From positions 62,001 through 126,000 of the forward strand of contig CANMCX010000006.1 of the NCBI GenBank assembly GCA_947496465.1: a stretch of DNA of 64,000 bases, in the 5' to 3' direction. The position numbers and the translations under genes were made by a program. Shown piece by piece: positions 16,542 to 25,278 of the stretch. The first letter of the stretch is position 1; each line of letters begins with the position of its first letter. Origin of the DNA: Marinifilum_A sediminis (GTDB lineage Bacteria; Bacteroidota; Bacteroidia; Bacteroidales; Marinifilaceae). The notes under the pieces are model-generated. The model made no database searches. It saw nothing but the letters and a program-made list of their open reading frames with translations, and was not told the origin of the DNA.

Positions 16542-17054
16542 ATGGCTATCAATAAAAATGTAGAGAAGATTTTGAATGAGCAGATCAATGCTGAATTTTG
16601 GTCGGCGTATTTTTACCTTTCAATGTCGAACTATTTTAATGCGAACGGAATGCCAGGTTTCGCTAACTGGATGAAAGTTCAGTTCGAAGAAGAAACTTTC
16701 CATGCAATGAAGATGTTGGATTATGTGAACGAGCGTGGAGGAAGAGTAATTTTGGAGCCAATTGCTGAGGTTCCTTCTGAGTGGGATGGTGTTTTAAATA
16801 TTTACGAAGAGACGTTGGCACACGAAGAAAAGGTAACAAGTCTAATCAACGGATGCATGAATGTTGCAATTCAGGAAAAAGATCACGCAACAGTAAACTT
16901 CTTACAATGGTTCGTTGACGAGCAGGTGGAAGAAGAAGCTGGTGTAGGAGAAATCCTTGATCAGTTGAAGATGTTCAAAGGCGAAGGTCATGGTCTTTAC
17001 ATGATGGACAAAGAGTTTAAAACAAGAACTTTTGTAGCACCAGCTAACGCATAA
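16542..17054 (+). CDS. ftnA: ferritin (non-haem, FtnA-like)
   Basis: The 170-residue four-helix protein keeps the ferroxidase ligands of bacterial ferritin: E in NEQINAEFWSAYFYL (helix A), the FEEETFHAMK pair (helix B, E and H), E in AHEEKV (helix C) and the QWFVDEQVEEEA motif. Twenty-four subunits form a cage that oxidises Fe(II) and stores Fe(III). Length matches E. coli FtnA. It is a single gene with its own -7 element and terminator; the nearby flavodoxin suggests local clustering of iron-related genes. Confidence 0.95.
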   Translation: MAINKNVEKILNEQINAEFWSAYFYLSMSNYFNANGMPGFANWMKVQFEEETFHAMKMLDYVNERGGRVILEPIAEVPSEWDGVLNIYEETLAHEEKVTSLINGCMNVAIQEKDHATVNFLQWFVDEQVEEEAGVGEILDQLKMFKGEGHGLYMMDKEFKTRTFVAPANA

Positions 17055-17075
17055 GTTCTGTACTTAGGATATTGG

Positions 17076-17109
17076 AAAGCCTCACATTTTGTGGGGCTTT
17101 TGTTTTTTT
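17076..17109 (+). terminator. rho-independent terminator of ferritin gene
   Basis: AAAGCCTCAC and GTGGGGCTTT pair with one G:U, followed by a T-run. Confidence 0.85.
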
Positions 17110-17190
17110 ACGATTAAATGTTTTCATCTTACCAGATAAATTGGATAGAGGATAAAAAAAGAGATTATCTTTAAAAGAAAACTTTTGTCA

Positions 17191-17700
17191 ATGAGAACAA
17201 TTGCCATTGTAGTATTCCTGTTATCTTCAATGATCACATCAGCTCAAACCAATATGGAAAGTATACAAACGGAAATCGACCATAAAGTGTGGCATGAATT
17301 CAAAGCTGCATTTGAAACCATTGATTCGAAGGCTTTAAATGCAATTTATGCAGATGAAAGCTTACGTGTAACTCCCAATGGAATTGATACTCAGAATTTA
17401 TTCAAAGCGAAGAACATCGAAAGATTTAAAATGCTTAGAGAAAAGTCGACGAAGGTAAAGCTCGATTTTTGGTTTGAAAGCCGACATACCAATGCGGATA
17501 CATCATATGAAGTGGGCTTTTATAGAATTTCAACCACTTTAAAAGATGAAACTTCCATTCATTATGGGCAATTTCATATTGTTTTGAAGAAGATATCTGG
17601 AACTTGGAAAATTGTTCAGGATTGGGATTCAACCAGTATTAATGGACAGATTATAGGGCAAGAAGAGTTTGATCGAAATGGTCAGAACAAGTTATATTAA
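17191..17700 (+). CDS. secreted NTF2/SnoaL-like (DUF4440-type) protein
   Basis: From ATG 17191 the protein has 169 residues: a signal peptide (RTIAIVVFLLSSMITSAQ) and an NTF2-like cone-fold domain with EFKAAFETIDSKALNAIYAD near the start and FHIVLKKISGTWKIVQDWDS at the end, the hallmark of DUF4440 proteins. It is predicted to be periplasmic. Some relatives bind or isomerise small molecules, but most have no known role. An upstream TTG two codons earlier is less likely. It appears monocistronic. Confidence 0.75.
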   Translation: MRTIAIVVFLLSSMITSAQTNMESIQTEIDHKVWHEFKAAFETIDSKALNAIYADESLRVTPNGIDTQNLFKAKNIERFKMLREKSTKVKLDFWFESRHTNADTSYEVGFYRISTTLKDETSIHYGQFHIVLKKISGTWKIVQDWDSTSINGQIIGQEEFDRNGQNKLY

Positions 17701-17777
17701 ACGCAAGTGTGCTTTTGGTAAAATTATTTTCATAAAATAAGGCTTCAAACAAATAAAAATTTCTACTTTTGGTGTCG

Positions 17778-18170
17778 ATGGATATGAATAGATACCTCAT
17801 AGTAGTTTTTTGTGTGCTCACAGGTTGTGCAGCCGCTGTGCCTACCGCCAATGGTCAGGAGTTTGCAGTGGATCAGCAACTGTTTGCAGAATGGTATGCA
17901 AATCATATTCAGGACTTCGATGAATCTTTTTCTTCACCAATATTGGTGCAAGTGGAGCAGGAGCAAATTGCTGGAACATGTTTTTCGAATACCGAAGAAC
18001 TATCAGTTCTGGATAATTTACCTAAAATCCCTGCCTTAAATCAAAAGAAATTCTTGCTCAATCATCCTTTACCTGAAGAGTATAGAGGAGTGAGTGCTTA
18101 TTCCGAAGTTTACTACAATCAAATACCTGAGGGCGATACTCATATTCGTGCTCCTGGCATTCTTTGCTAA
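17778..18170 (+). CDS. hypothetical exported protein/lipoprotein
   Basis: The ~130-residue protein begins MDMNRYLIVVFCVLTGCAAA, with a hydrophobic segment and a lipobox-like LTGC. The remainder is acidic, with no family I recognise; it ends HIRAPGILC. The ATG at 17784 is an alternative start. A TACTTTTG -7-like element at 17764-17771 lies so close that the mRNA would be nearly leaderless if it is used. It precedes secA in the same direction by 103 bases. Confidence 0.5.
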   Translation: MDMNRYLIVVFCVLTGCAAAVPTANGQEFAVDQQLFAEWYANHIQDFDESFSSPILVQVEQEQIAGTCFSNTEELSVLDNLPKIPALNQKKFLLNHPLPEEYRGVSAYSEVYYNQIPEGDTHIRAPGILC

Positions 18171-18273
18171 CATTTCAAAGGTCCAAATTCGGGCAATTTT
18201 ATTAGTTAACGTACAAATACCTTGCATCTCAATGCTTTTGGGTGCATTTACATATTGAAATCAATACATCAAG

Positions 18274-21200
18274 ATGAGTTTTATAAATAAAACATTAGGC
18301 AAACTGTTTGGGAACAAATCAGACAGAGACTTAAAAGAGTTGTCTCCTTATTTGGGGAAAATTACCGCAGAATACGACAGAGTGAAGCACTTGAGTCACG
18401 ATGGTATTCGTGAGGAATCTGAGAAGTTAAAGCAGCGCATTAAAGATTACGTGCAGGCTGAAGCTGATCAGGTAACTGCTTTAAAAGATAAGATCGAGAA
18501 TGGTGGTCTTACTGTAAACGAGAAAGAAGAAACTTACGATAAAATCGATAAGATAGAAGAGCAGATTGATGGGAAAATAGAAGAGGTTTTGGAAGAGATT
18601 CTTCCTACTGCTTTTGCTGTTGTTAAAGATACTGCTCGAAGATTAACCGAGAATGAAGAAATTGAAGTTACAGCAACTCAATTCGACCGCGATTTGGCTC
18701 CACATTTCGACAATGTGCAAATTGATGGCGATAAAGCTGTGTTCTTCAATTCATGGACTGCTGGTGGTACAGAAGTGACCTGGAACATGATTCACTATGA
18801 TGTACAGTTGATTGGTGGTACTGTTCTTCATCAGGGTAAAATTGCCGAGATGGCAACGGGTGAGGGTAAAACCTTAGTGGCAACCTTACCTGTATTCCTA
18901 AATGCATTAACCGGACGTGGTGTTCACGTAGTAACTGTGAATGATTACCTGGCTAAGCGTGACTCGGAATGGATGGGACCATTGTATCAATTCCACGGTT
19001 TATCTGTGGACTGTATCGATAAGCACTCTCCAAATTCAGACGAGCGTAGAAAAGCTTATGCTTCGGATATTACTTTTGGTACCAATAACGAATTTGGTTT
19101 CGACTACTTGCGTGATAATATGGCTACCAATCCTAAGGATTTGGTTCAGCGTCGTCACAACTATTCAATTGTCGACGAGGTTGACTCGGTATTGGTTGAT
19201 GACGCTCGTACACCTTTGATTATTTCAGGTCCTATTCCAAGAGGAGATGATCAGCAGTTTGATTCTTTAAAGCCTCAGATTCAGAAAATCGTGAAAGCTC
19301 AGAACGATTTGGTAATGAAAATTTTTACCGATGCAAAACGTTTATTGAATAGCGAAGATAAGAAGGAGCACGAAGAAGGAGCGAAGCTATTGCTAAGAAC
19401 TTTTAAAGGTTTACCAAAAATGAAACCTTTAATTAAGTATTTAAGTGAGCAGGGGAATAAGGCTACCTTATTAAAGACTGAGAACTTCTACATGCAGGAG
19501 AACAACAAAAACATGCACATTATTACTGATGAGCTGTTTTTTGTGATTGATGAGAAACAAAACTCAATTGAATTAACAGATAAAGGTATTGATTTATTAA
19601 GTGCTGATACTGATGATACAGGATTCTTTGTATTGCCGGATATTGGAACAGAAATCAATGATATTGAAAAGTCAGATCTTCCTGATGAAGAAAAATTGAG
19701 AAAAAAGGATGAGATGATCCAGTCTTATTCTGTTAAAACAGAACGTGTACACACGGTAAATCAGCTGTTGAAAGCATATACCTTATTCGAGAAAGATGTA
19801 GAGTATGTGTTGATGGATGGTAAGGTGAAGATTGTTGACGAGCAGACCGGTCGTATTATGGAAGGTCGTCGTTATTCTGATGGTTTACACCAGGCAATTG
19901 AAGCTAAGGAGAGTGTGAAGATTGAGGCAGCTACTCAAACATTCGCTACCATTACCTTGCAGAACTACTTTAGAATGTATAGCAAGCTTTCGGGTATGAC
20001 CGGTACTGCGGAAACCGAAGCTGGTGAATTATGGGATATTTATAAATTAGAGGTGGTTGTAATTCCAACCAACCGTCCTATCGCTCGTGATGACCGTGAT
20101 GATTTGGTGTACAAAACAAAGCGTGAGAAATATGCTGCGGTTATCGATGAGATTGTTGATCTGGTTAATGCTGGTCGTCCGGTATTGGTAGGTACAACTT
20201 CAGTTGAGATTTCAGAATTGTTAGGTAGAATGCTTAAGATTCGCGGAATTAAACACAACGTACTGAATGCGAAATTGCACCAGCGTGAGGCTGATATTGT
20301 AGCTGAAGCAGGTCAGGCAGGAACCGTAACCATTGCAACCAATATGGCTGGTCGTGGTACCGATATTAAATTATCTGATGAAGTGAAAGCTGCAGGTGGT
20401 TTGGCAATTATTGGTACCGAGCGTCACGATTCTCGTCGTGTCGACCGTCAGTTACGTGGTCGTGCAGGTCGTCAGGGAGATGTAGGTTCTTCTCAGTTCT
20501 TTGTATCTCTTGAAGATGATTTGATGCGTCTGTTTAGCTCCGATCGTATTGTGAAGTTAATGGACCGTATGGGTCTTCAGGAAGGTGAGGTAATTCAGCA
20601 TAGCATGATTACCAAATCTATCGAGCGTGCTCAGAAGAAAGTGGAAGAGAATAACTTTGGTATTCGTAAGCGTTTATTGGAGTACGATGATGTAATGAAC
20701 TCACAGCGTGAGGTAATTTACAAGCGTCGTCGTCATGCCTTATTCGGAGAGCGTATTCAGGTTGATATTGCCAATATGATGTACGATGTATCTGAAGTAA
20801 TTGCCAATGAAAATCATGGTGGCGATTTCGAAGAGTTCAAAATGGACTTGATTCGTACCTTCTCTATTGAATCTCCAGTTACTGAAGAGGAATTCTTAAA
20901 AGAAACTCCTGAGGTAATTGCTGAGAAGATCAATGAAGTTGTACGTGATTCATATATTAGAAAAACAGAAGCTATTGCCAAGCAAGCATATCCGGTGATC
21001 AAGAATGTTTACGAGTCGAAAGCGGAAATGTACGAGAACATTGTGGTTCCATTTACCGATGGTTCTAAAATGTTTAATGTAGTTACTCACTTGAAGAAAG
21101 CCTACGAAACAGAAGCTGAAGATGTAATGAGATCTTTCGAGAAGGTTTCTATTTTAGCAACTATTGATGATTCGTGGAAAGAGCACTTGCGTGAAATGGA

Positions 21201-21567
21201 TGACCTGAAGCAATCGGTTCAGAATGCGTCATACGAGCAAAAAGATCCACTTTTGATTTACAAGTTTGAGTCGTTCAACCTATTTAAAGTAATGGTTGAA
21301 GATGTGAATAAGAAAGTGGTTGCCAGCTTAATGAAAGGTCATATTCCATTGCAGGATCCTGAAGAAGTTCGTCAGGCAGAAGAACGCAAGCGTGATATGA
21401 GTAACCTAAAAACTTCTAAGGAAGAGTTAGGTTCCGACGGGAGAAAAGAAGCTCCTAAAAAAGCGGAACCAGTTCGTAATGTTCAGAAAGTGGGACGTAA
21501 CGAGCCTTGTCCTTGCGGAAGCGGTAAGAAGTTTAAGCAGTGTCACGGAAAAGGTGTTCCGGCTTAA
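18274..21567 (+). CDS. secA: preprotein translocase ATPase SecA
   Basis: At 1097 residues this is the enlarged Bacteroidetes SecA. It contains the DEAD-motor Walker A (MATGEGKTLVATLP, ~res. 193-206), Walker B region (SIVDEVDSVLVDDARTPLII), preprotein cross-linking domain, second motor half (TNMAGRGTDIKL; RQLRGRAGRQGD), helical scaffold (ILATIDDSWKEHLREMDDLK) and a C-terminal zinc/SecB-binding tail (NEPCPCGSGKKFKQCHG). A phylum-typical insertion is visible around residues 345-420. SecA drives protein export through SecYEG. It is followed by a structured intergenic repeat and lgt. Confidence 0.98.
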   Translation: MSFINKTLGKLFGNKSDRDLKELSPYLGKITAEYDRVKHLSHDGIREESEKLKQRIKDYVQAEADQVTALKDKIENGGLTVNEKEETYDKIDKIEEQIDGKIEEVLEEILPTAFAVVKDTARRLTENEEIEVTATQFDRDLAPHFDNVQIDGDKAVFFNSWTAGGTEVTWNMIHYDVQLIGGTVLHQGKIAEMATGEGKTLVATLPVFLNALTGRGVHVVTVNDYLAKRDSEWMGPLYQFHGLSVDCIDKHSPNSDERRKAYASDITFGTNNEFGFDYLRDNMATNPKDLVQRRHNYSIVDEVDSVLVDDARTPLIISGPIPRGDDQQFDSLKPQIQKIVKAQNDLVMKIFTDAKRLLNSEDKKEHEEGAKLLLRTFKGLPKMKPLIKYLSEQGNKATLLKTENFYMQENNKNMHIITDELFFVIDEKQNSIELTDKGIDLLSADTDDTGFFVLPDIGTEINDIEKSDLPDEEKLRKKDEMIQSYSVKTERVHTVNQLLKAYTLFEKDVEYVLMDGKVKIVDEQTGRIMEGRRYSDGLHQAIEAKESVKIEAATQTFATITLQNYFRMYSKLSGMTGTAETEAGELWDIYKLEVVVIPTNRPIARDDRDDLVYKTKREKYAAVIDEIVDLVNAGRPVLVGTTSVEISELLGRMLKIRGIKHNVLNAKLHQREADIVAEAGQAGTVTIATNMAGRGTDIKLSDEVKAAGGLAIIGTERHDSRRVDRQLRGRAGRQGDVGSSQFFVSLEDDLMRLFSSDRIVKLMDRMGLQEGEVIQHSMITKSIERAQKKVEENNFGIRKRLLEYDDVMNSQREVIYKRRRHALFGERIQVDIANMMYDVSEVIANENHGGDFEEFKMDLIRTFSIESPVTEEEFLKETPEVIAEKINEVVRDSYIRKTEAIAKQAYPVIKNVYESKAEMYENIVVPFTDGSKMFNVVTHLKKAYETEAEDVMRSFEKVSILATIDDSWKEHLREMDDLKQSVQNASYEQKDPLLIYKFESFNLFKVMVEDVNKKVVASLMKGHIPLQDPEEVRQAEERKRDMSNLKTSKEELGSDGRKEAPKKAEPVRNVQKVGRNEPCPCGSGKKFKQCHGKGVPA

Positions 21568-21586
21568 TTATTGTCAAAAGAATCAG

Positions 21587-21681
21587 CACCCCTCTGTTTT
21601 GTCAGACATCTCCCCTGAGAAGGGGAGATCATCAAATAGAATTTTTCCCTTTTAGGGAAAATGTCGATAGACAAAAGGGTG
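21587..21681. repeat. 95-bp structured intergenic repeat element (three-way-junction type)
   Basis: Outer helices pair CACCC with GGGTG and TTTTGTC with GACAAAA (5-base bulge on the left), then GACAT with ATGTC. Inside are two hairpins: ATCTCCCC/GGGGAGAT (21608-21629) and TTTTCCCT/AGGGAAAA (21643-21661). From memory, similar CATCTCCCC...GGGGAGA elements recur between genes in many Bacteroidetes genomes; this needs a genome search. Confidence 0.75.
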
Positions 21682-21840
21682 TACTTACAGAATTCAGATT
21701 GTTTTGTAACAATCTACACATTGTATGTTTTTGTTTTCTGTTGGTATATTTAAAATATTAATATTATTTTCACATGGATTGTTCTGATAATCGGGGCAAT
21801 CCATTTAGTTTTAACTCACCGAACTTTAAAAATAACAGAT

Positions 21841-22641
21841 ATGTTACTATCAATCCTTTGGGATGTAAAACCTGAAATTTTTACAATTGGTTCTTTCTCT
21901 GTCCGTTGGTACGGATTGCTTTTCGCACTTGGCTTTTTGTTAGGCTACTATATTGTAGAAAAGATGTTCAAGAAGGATGGCATTAAGCTGGAATGGCTTG
22001 ATAAATTGTTCTTGTATACCATGATTGCTACAGTAGTAGGAGCTCGTTTAGGACATGTATTCTTTTATGGTTGGGAATTCTATTCTCAGCATCCAGCCGA
22101 AATTATTAAAGTTTGGCGCGGAGGATTGGCATCACATGGTGCGGCAATTGGTATTATTGCAGCTTTGTGGTTCTATTCTAAAAAAGTAAGTAAGAAATCA
22201 ATCTTGTGGATTCTAGATTACGTTGTGATTCCGGTTGCTTTAGCAGGATGTTTTATTCGCTTGGGCAATTTAATGAATTCAGAGATCGTAGGTATTAGAA
22301 CGGATGTTTCATGGGGATTTCAATTCGTAAGGGCTTCGATTTTTGAGCCGAATGCACCACGTCATCCAGCACAATTGTACGAAGCAATTTGCTACTTATT
22401 TTCTTTTGGTGTATTGATGTTCATGTATTGGAAAACCGATGCGAAGCAACGTTCAGGTATGATTTTCGGTGCCTTTTTGGTATTGATTTTCACTGCTCGT
22501 TTCTTTATCGAGTTCATCAAAGAAAATCAGGAAGCATTCGAAGAAGGAATGTCTTTAAATATGGGACAATGGTTAAGTATTCCGTTTGTATTAATGGGAG
22601 CTTACTTTGTAATTACGAATTTGAAGAAGAAAATAGCATAA
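21841..22641 (+). CDS. lgt: prolipoprotein diacylglyceryl transferase
   Basis: The 266-residue integral membrane protein has the Lgt signature: SVRWYGLLFALGFLLGYYIV, GARLGHVFFYGWEFY, RGGLASHGAAIG, and CFIRLGNLMNSEIVG containing the catalytic-region arginine and asparagine. About seven TM segments are visible. Lgt transfers diacylglycerol from phosphatidylglycerol to the lipobox cysteine of preprolipoproteins. The start MLLSILWDVKPEIF fits Bacteroidetes homologues. Clustering with secA groups two export/maturation genes. Confidence 0.97.
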   Translation: MLLSILWDVKPEIFTIGSFSVRWYGLLFALGFLLGYYIVEKMFKKDGIKLEWLDKLFLYTMIATVVGARLGHVFFYGWEFYSQHPAEIIKVWRGGLASHGAAIGIIAALWFYSKKVSKKSILWILDYVVIPVALAGCFIRLGNLMNSEIVGIRTDVSWGFQFVRASIFEPNAPRHPAQLYEAICYLFSFGVLMFMYWKTDAKQRSGMIFGAFLVLIFTARFFIEFIKENQEAFEEGMSLNMGQWLSIPFVLMGAYFVITNLKKKIA

Positions 22642-22666
22642 ATCTCAATCAAGAGATCGTTTTAAA

Positions 22667-22698
22667 AATCTGAGCCAATTTGGTTCGGATTTTTTTTG
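22667..22698 (+). terminator. rho-independent terminator of lgt
   Basis: AATCTGAGCC pairs with GGTTCGGATT (with G:U pairs), followed by eight Ts. Confidence 0.8.
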
Positions 22699-22758
22699 TT
22701 TGATATTCTATTATCAATAACCAATACAACTTTTGATACGAAAAAGAAGAATTATAAA

Positions 22759-24597
22759 ATGAAGATAAAATATTCATTACATCTGATTACATTTGCCCTA
22801 ATTGCTTTTTTACTGCAATCATGTTCTACATTAAAAATATCAGAGAGTAAGTACTCCGATATTTGCAGTACAGTATATGTTTTTCAGAACGGTATTGAAG
22901 TGCCCATACATTCCAATAGCGACACCATAGAAATAACTAAAAGTAAATTTGCCCTTCGTTTTTACAATAAATGCTATGATTCTGAAAACAAACTATTTTA
23001 CGCTACTCGCATTATAGCTTTTTATGATGCATCGCAGATTCCTGAAATGAAAAATGGGATGACAATCGACTCACTAGATTGTTTTAAACCAGGTACAGGA
23101 TTGGCTGCAACGAAAAATGGAGGCTACGAGTCTTTACAATTTAATTTTAATGCTCTTCACTATCTGTACTATCAAAATGAGGAAAGTAAAAGGGTAAATT
23201 CAATAGCTTTATCTGGTGATATGCATAAGTTGGAATTCGAAATTGACTCCTTAAATTTTATGGGGCATTTTACTACCATGTCCGAAATACAAGTATGCGA
23301 ATTCTATTTACTACTATTTTCTGATAGAAATAACAATAGAATTGCAGAACAGGGCGAGTACAAAAGACTTACCATTCGCGTTAAAGAGAACTATAAAGGA
23401 TGGACTGTTTCATATTGGAATAGACAGGATTCACTGGGTCAAACTCCTTTGCATAGGTTGTTTTTGCGTAAACAGTGGCAGGATATCAGCAACAAACAAA
23501 AGTTAACACTTTTACGAGAAGCTCTTTCGTTGGAACCTACCAACCTTAACATTCAGGATGCAAAGGGAAATACAGCCTTGCATTATGCATTAGATATGCA
23601 TTATACGGAAAAGAATAATAGATATGTAGAGCATCCGATTGAATTGATAAAAACTTTGTTGACCAATAGGAAGTGCGATGTAAACATCCGAAACTATTAT
23701 TATAACAATAACCCATTGCAGCAATATTTAATGAGTGGAAATATTGGCGTTAATAAAATAAATGCCAGAGGTATGGAGATCATTGGTTTGTTTCTAGCAC
23801 GAGAAGATTTTCAATTGAATAGCCTAAACAATGTAAATTTTACTGCTTTTGATTATGCAAGTAAAATAAACTGGTTAGAAAACGAGAATACAAAGACGGT
23901 TAACAGGTTAAAGTCTGCTGAAGAGTACAATTACGGAGCATCGCAGGAATTATCGCAATTTATAAATAGAATTGGCTTTAATGCTACTATAAACGATGTT
24001 GATTTTTATAAAGAAAACATCAAATTATGCTTCGATTACAATGCAAATCCGAATGTTATTGAATATCAAGTGGCAAGAACACCTTTAGGCTATCTGTGTT
24101 ATTCAAAGAGCAGACCCTATGGCTATTCTGATGAAGAAATTCAATCGAATTTGATATTAAAAGCAGAATTAATTAAACAATTAATGCAAACACCCGGCAT
24201 TAATATAAATCTACCTGACTGTAATGGTGCAACAGCTTTACATTATGCGCTTGATGATTATGCAACGGTTTTGGTAAAAACATTACTAAGTAATCCGAAC
24301 ACCAATATAAACAGCCAAAATTCTTTTGGTAACACTCCTTTAATGCAAATGATACAAAACCTTAAATACCTGCGTTCTCGCTCTAAAAAGGAAGCTTATT
24401 TTTGCTTAAAGGTATTGACATCGGATATCAATAGGATTGATTTTAAGGTGCTGAATTACCAAGGCGCATCTACTCTCGATTTAATTAATGCCTGGCTGTA
24501 TCATAAGGAGAGAGGAGATAGAAATAAAAGATTGTATCCTGAAATTTATACTTGTCTTGAAGAGTTGAAAGTGAGAATTGAAAACAAAGTAAAGTAG
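22759..24597 (+). CDS. ankyrin-repeat lipoprotein
   Basis: From ATG 22759 the 612-residue protein has a lipoprotein signal ending FLLQSC (C22), a beta-rich ~200-residue N-terminal domain and two ankyrin blocks: around res. 230-340 (DSLGQTPLHRLF; NIQDAKGNTALHYALD) and ~490-560 (NLPDCNGATALHYALDDY; INSQNSFGNTPLMQMI). Ankyrin repeats mediate protein contacts, so a surface or periplasmic scaffold is plausible. A farther upstream start would lie inside the lgt terminator and is rejected. The N-terminal domain is unknown to me. It is probably transcribed separately from lgt. Confidence 0.8.
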   Translation: MKIKYSLHLITFALIAFLLQSCSTLKISESKYSDICSTVYVFQNGIEVPIHSNSDTIEITKSKFALRFYNKCYDSENKLFYATRIIAFYDASQIPEMKNGMTIDSLDCFKPGTGLAATKNGGYESLQFNFNALHYLYYQNEESKRVNSIALSGDMHKLEFEIDSLNFMGHFTTMSEIQVCEFYLLLFSDRNNNRIAEQGEYKRLTIRVKENYKGWTVSYWNRQDSLGQTPLHRLFLRKQWQDISNKQKLTLLREALSLEPTNLNIQDAKGNTALHYALDMHYTEKNNRYVEHPIELIKTLLTNRKCDVNIRNYYYNNNPLQQYLMSGNIGVNKINARGMEIIGLFLAREDFQLNSLNNVNFTAFDYASKINWLENENTKTVNRLKSAEEYNYGASQELSQFINRIGFNATINDVDFYKENIKLCFDYNANPNVIEYQVARTPLGYLCYSKSRPYGYSDEEIQSNLILKAELIKQLMQTPGININLPDCNGATALHYALDDYATVLVKTLLSNPNTNINSQNSFGNTPLMQMIQNLKYLRSRSKKEAYFCLKVLTSDINRIDFKVLNYQGASTLDLINAWLYHKERGDRNKRLYPEIYTCLEELKVRIENKVK

Positions 24598-24780
24598 TTG
24601 AAATAGATAGTTCATATTCTTAATAATAATTTCTATCTGATTTCATTTACTAAAAATATCAAGCATTTCACGAATAAAAATAAGCTGCTCACTCATTTTA
24701 AATTGATCTAACAATAATATTGTTCATATTCATTTTGTAAATCTGATTTTATCAGAACATAAACTATTAAAATTTACATT

Positions 24781-25230
24781 ATGGAACAAGCAGTAAAAAA
24801 TGAAATCAAGACGATTCAGTTAAACAATTTAGAAAGATTTTATCCAGAGTTTGTTGGTGGTGGTGATCGTGAATTGGATGGACATGGTCCAAAAATAATG
24901 GTGAATGTGATTATTTATCCAGATGAGTATACCATTCGAGCAAGAATGAATGTGTTTATTCAAGAGACTAAATCTGATTGGTCAACTGGATTTGGCTATA
25001 TCGATAAGGAAGTGTATCGAAATGACAAGCCGATTCTTCGAATTGTTGGAAGTACAGAAAGTCATTATGCAATTGATATGGGCGGAACTCATGATAGTAG
25101 AGTTGTGGCTATGAAGGATGGAGTTGTAAAAAACTACACCTTCTGGGGAGATAGAAAAGGTGATGATATTGGCTCTTATTCTTCTGTTGCTTTAGAGTTT
25201 GATCCAAACATTAAGATTGAAGAATTTTAA
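24781..25230 (+). CDS. hypothetical protein
   Basis: I do not recognise this 149-residue soluble protein. It has no signal peptide or membrane segment and a predicted beta-rich body (KIMVNVIIYPDEYTIRARMN ... YAIDMGGTHDSRVVAMKDG). It starts after a 183-base AT-rich gap and ends at a strong hairpin that also serves the convergent MutS-like gene. The ATG and coding texture look real. It may be a small conserved cytosolic protein of the order. Confidence 0.6.
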   Translation: MEQAVKNEIKTIQLNNLERFYPEFVGGGDRELDGHGPKIMVNVIIYPDEYTIRARMNVFIQETKSDWSTGFGYIDKEVYRNDKPILRIVGSTESHYAIDMGGTHDSRVVAMKDGVVKNYTFWGDRKGDDIGSYSSVALEFDPNIKIEEF

Positions 25231-25237
25231 GATAATA

Positions 25238-25272
25238 GTAAACTCCGTTATTTGATAATAACGGAGTTTACT
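25238..25272. terminator. bidirectional terminator
   Basis: A near-perfect stem pairs AGTAAACTCCGTTA with TAACGGAGTTTACT. It lies between two convergent genes and probably stops transcription from both sides. Confidence 0.8.
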
Positions 25273-25278
25273 ATTTAT

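Noticed and set aside
17764..17771. Exact TACTTTTG promoter element before the small exported-protein gene
   Set aside because: It would start transcription at or next to the start codon and has no -33 partner, so I noted it in the gene entry rather than calling a promoter.
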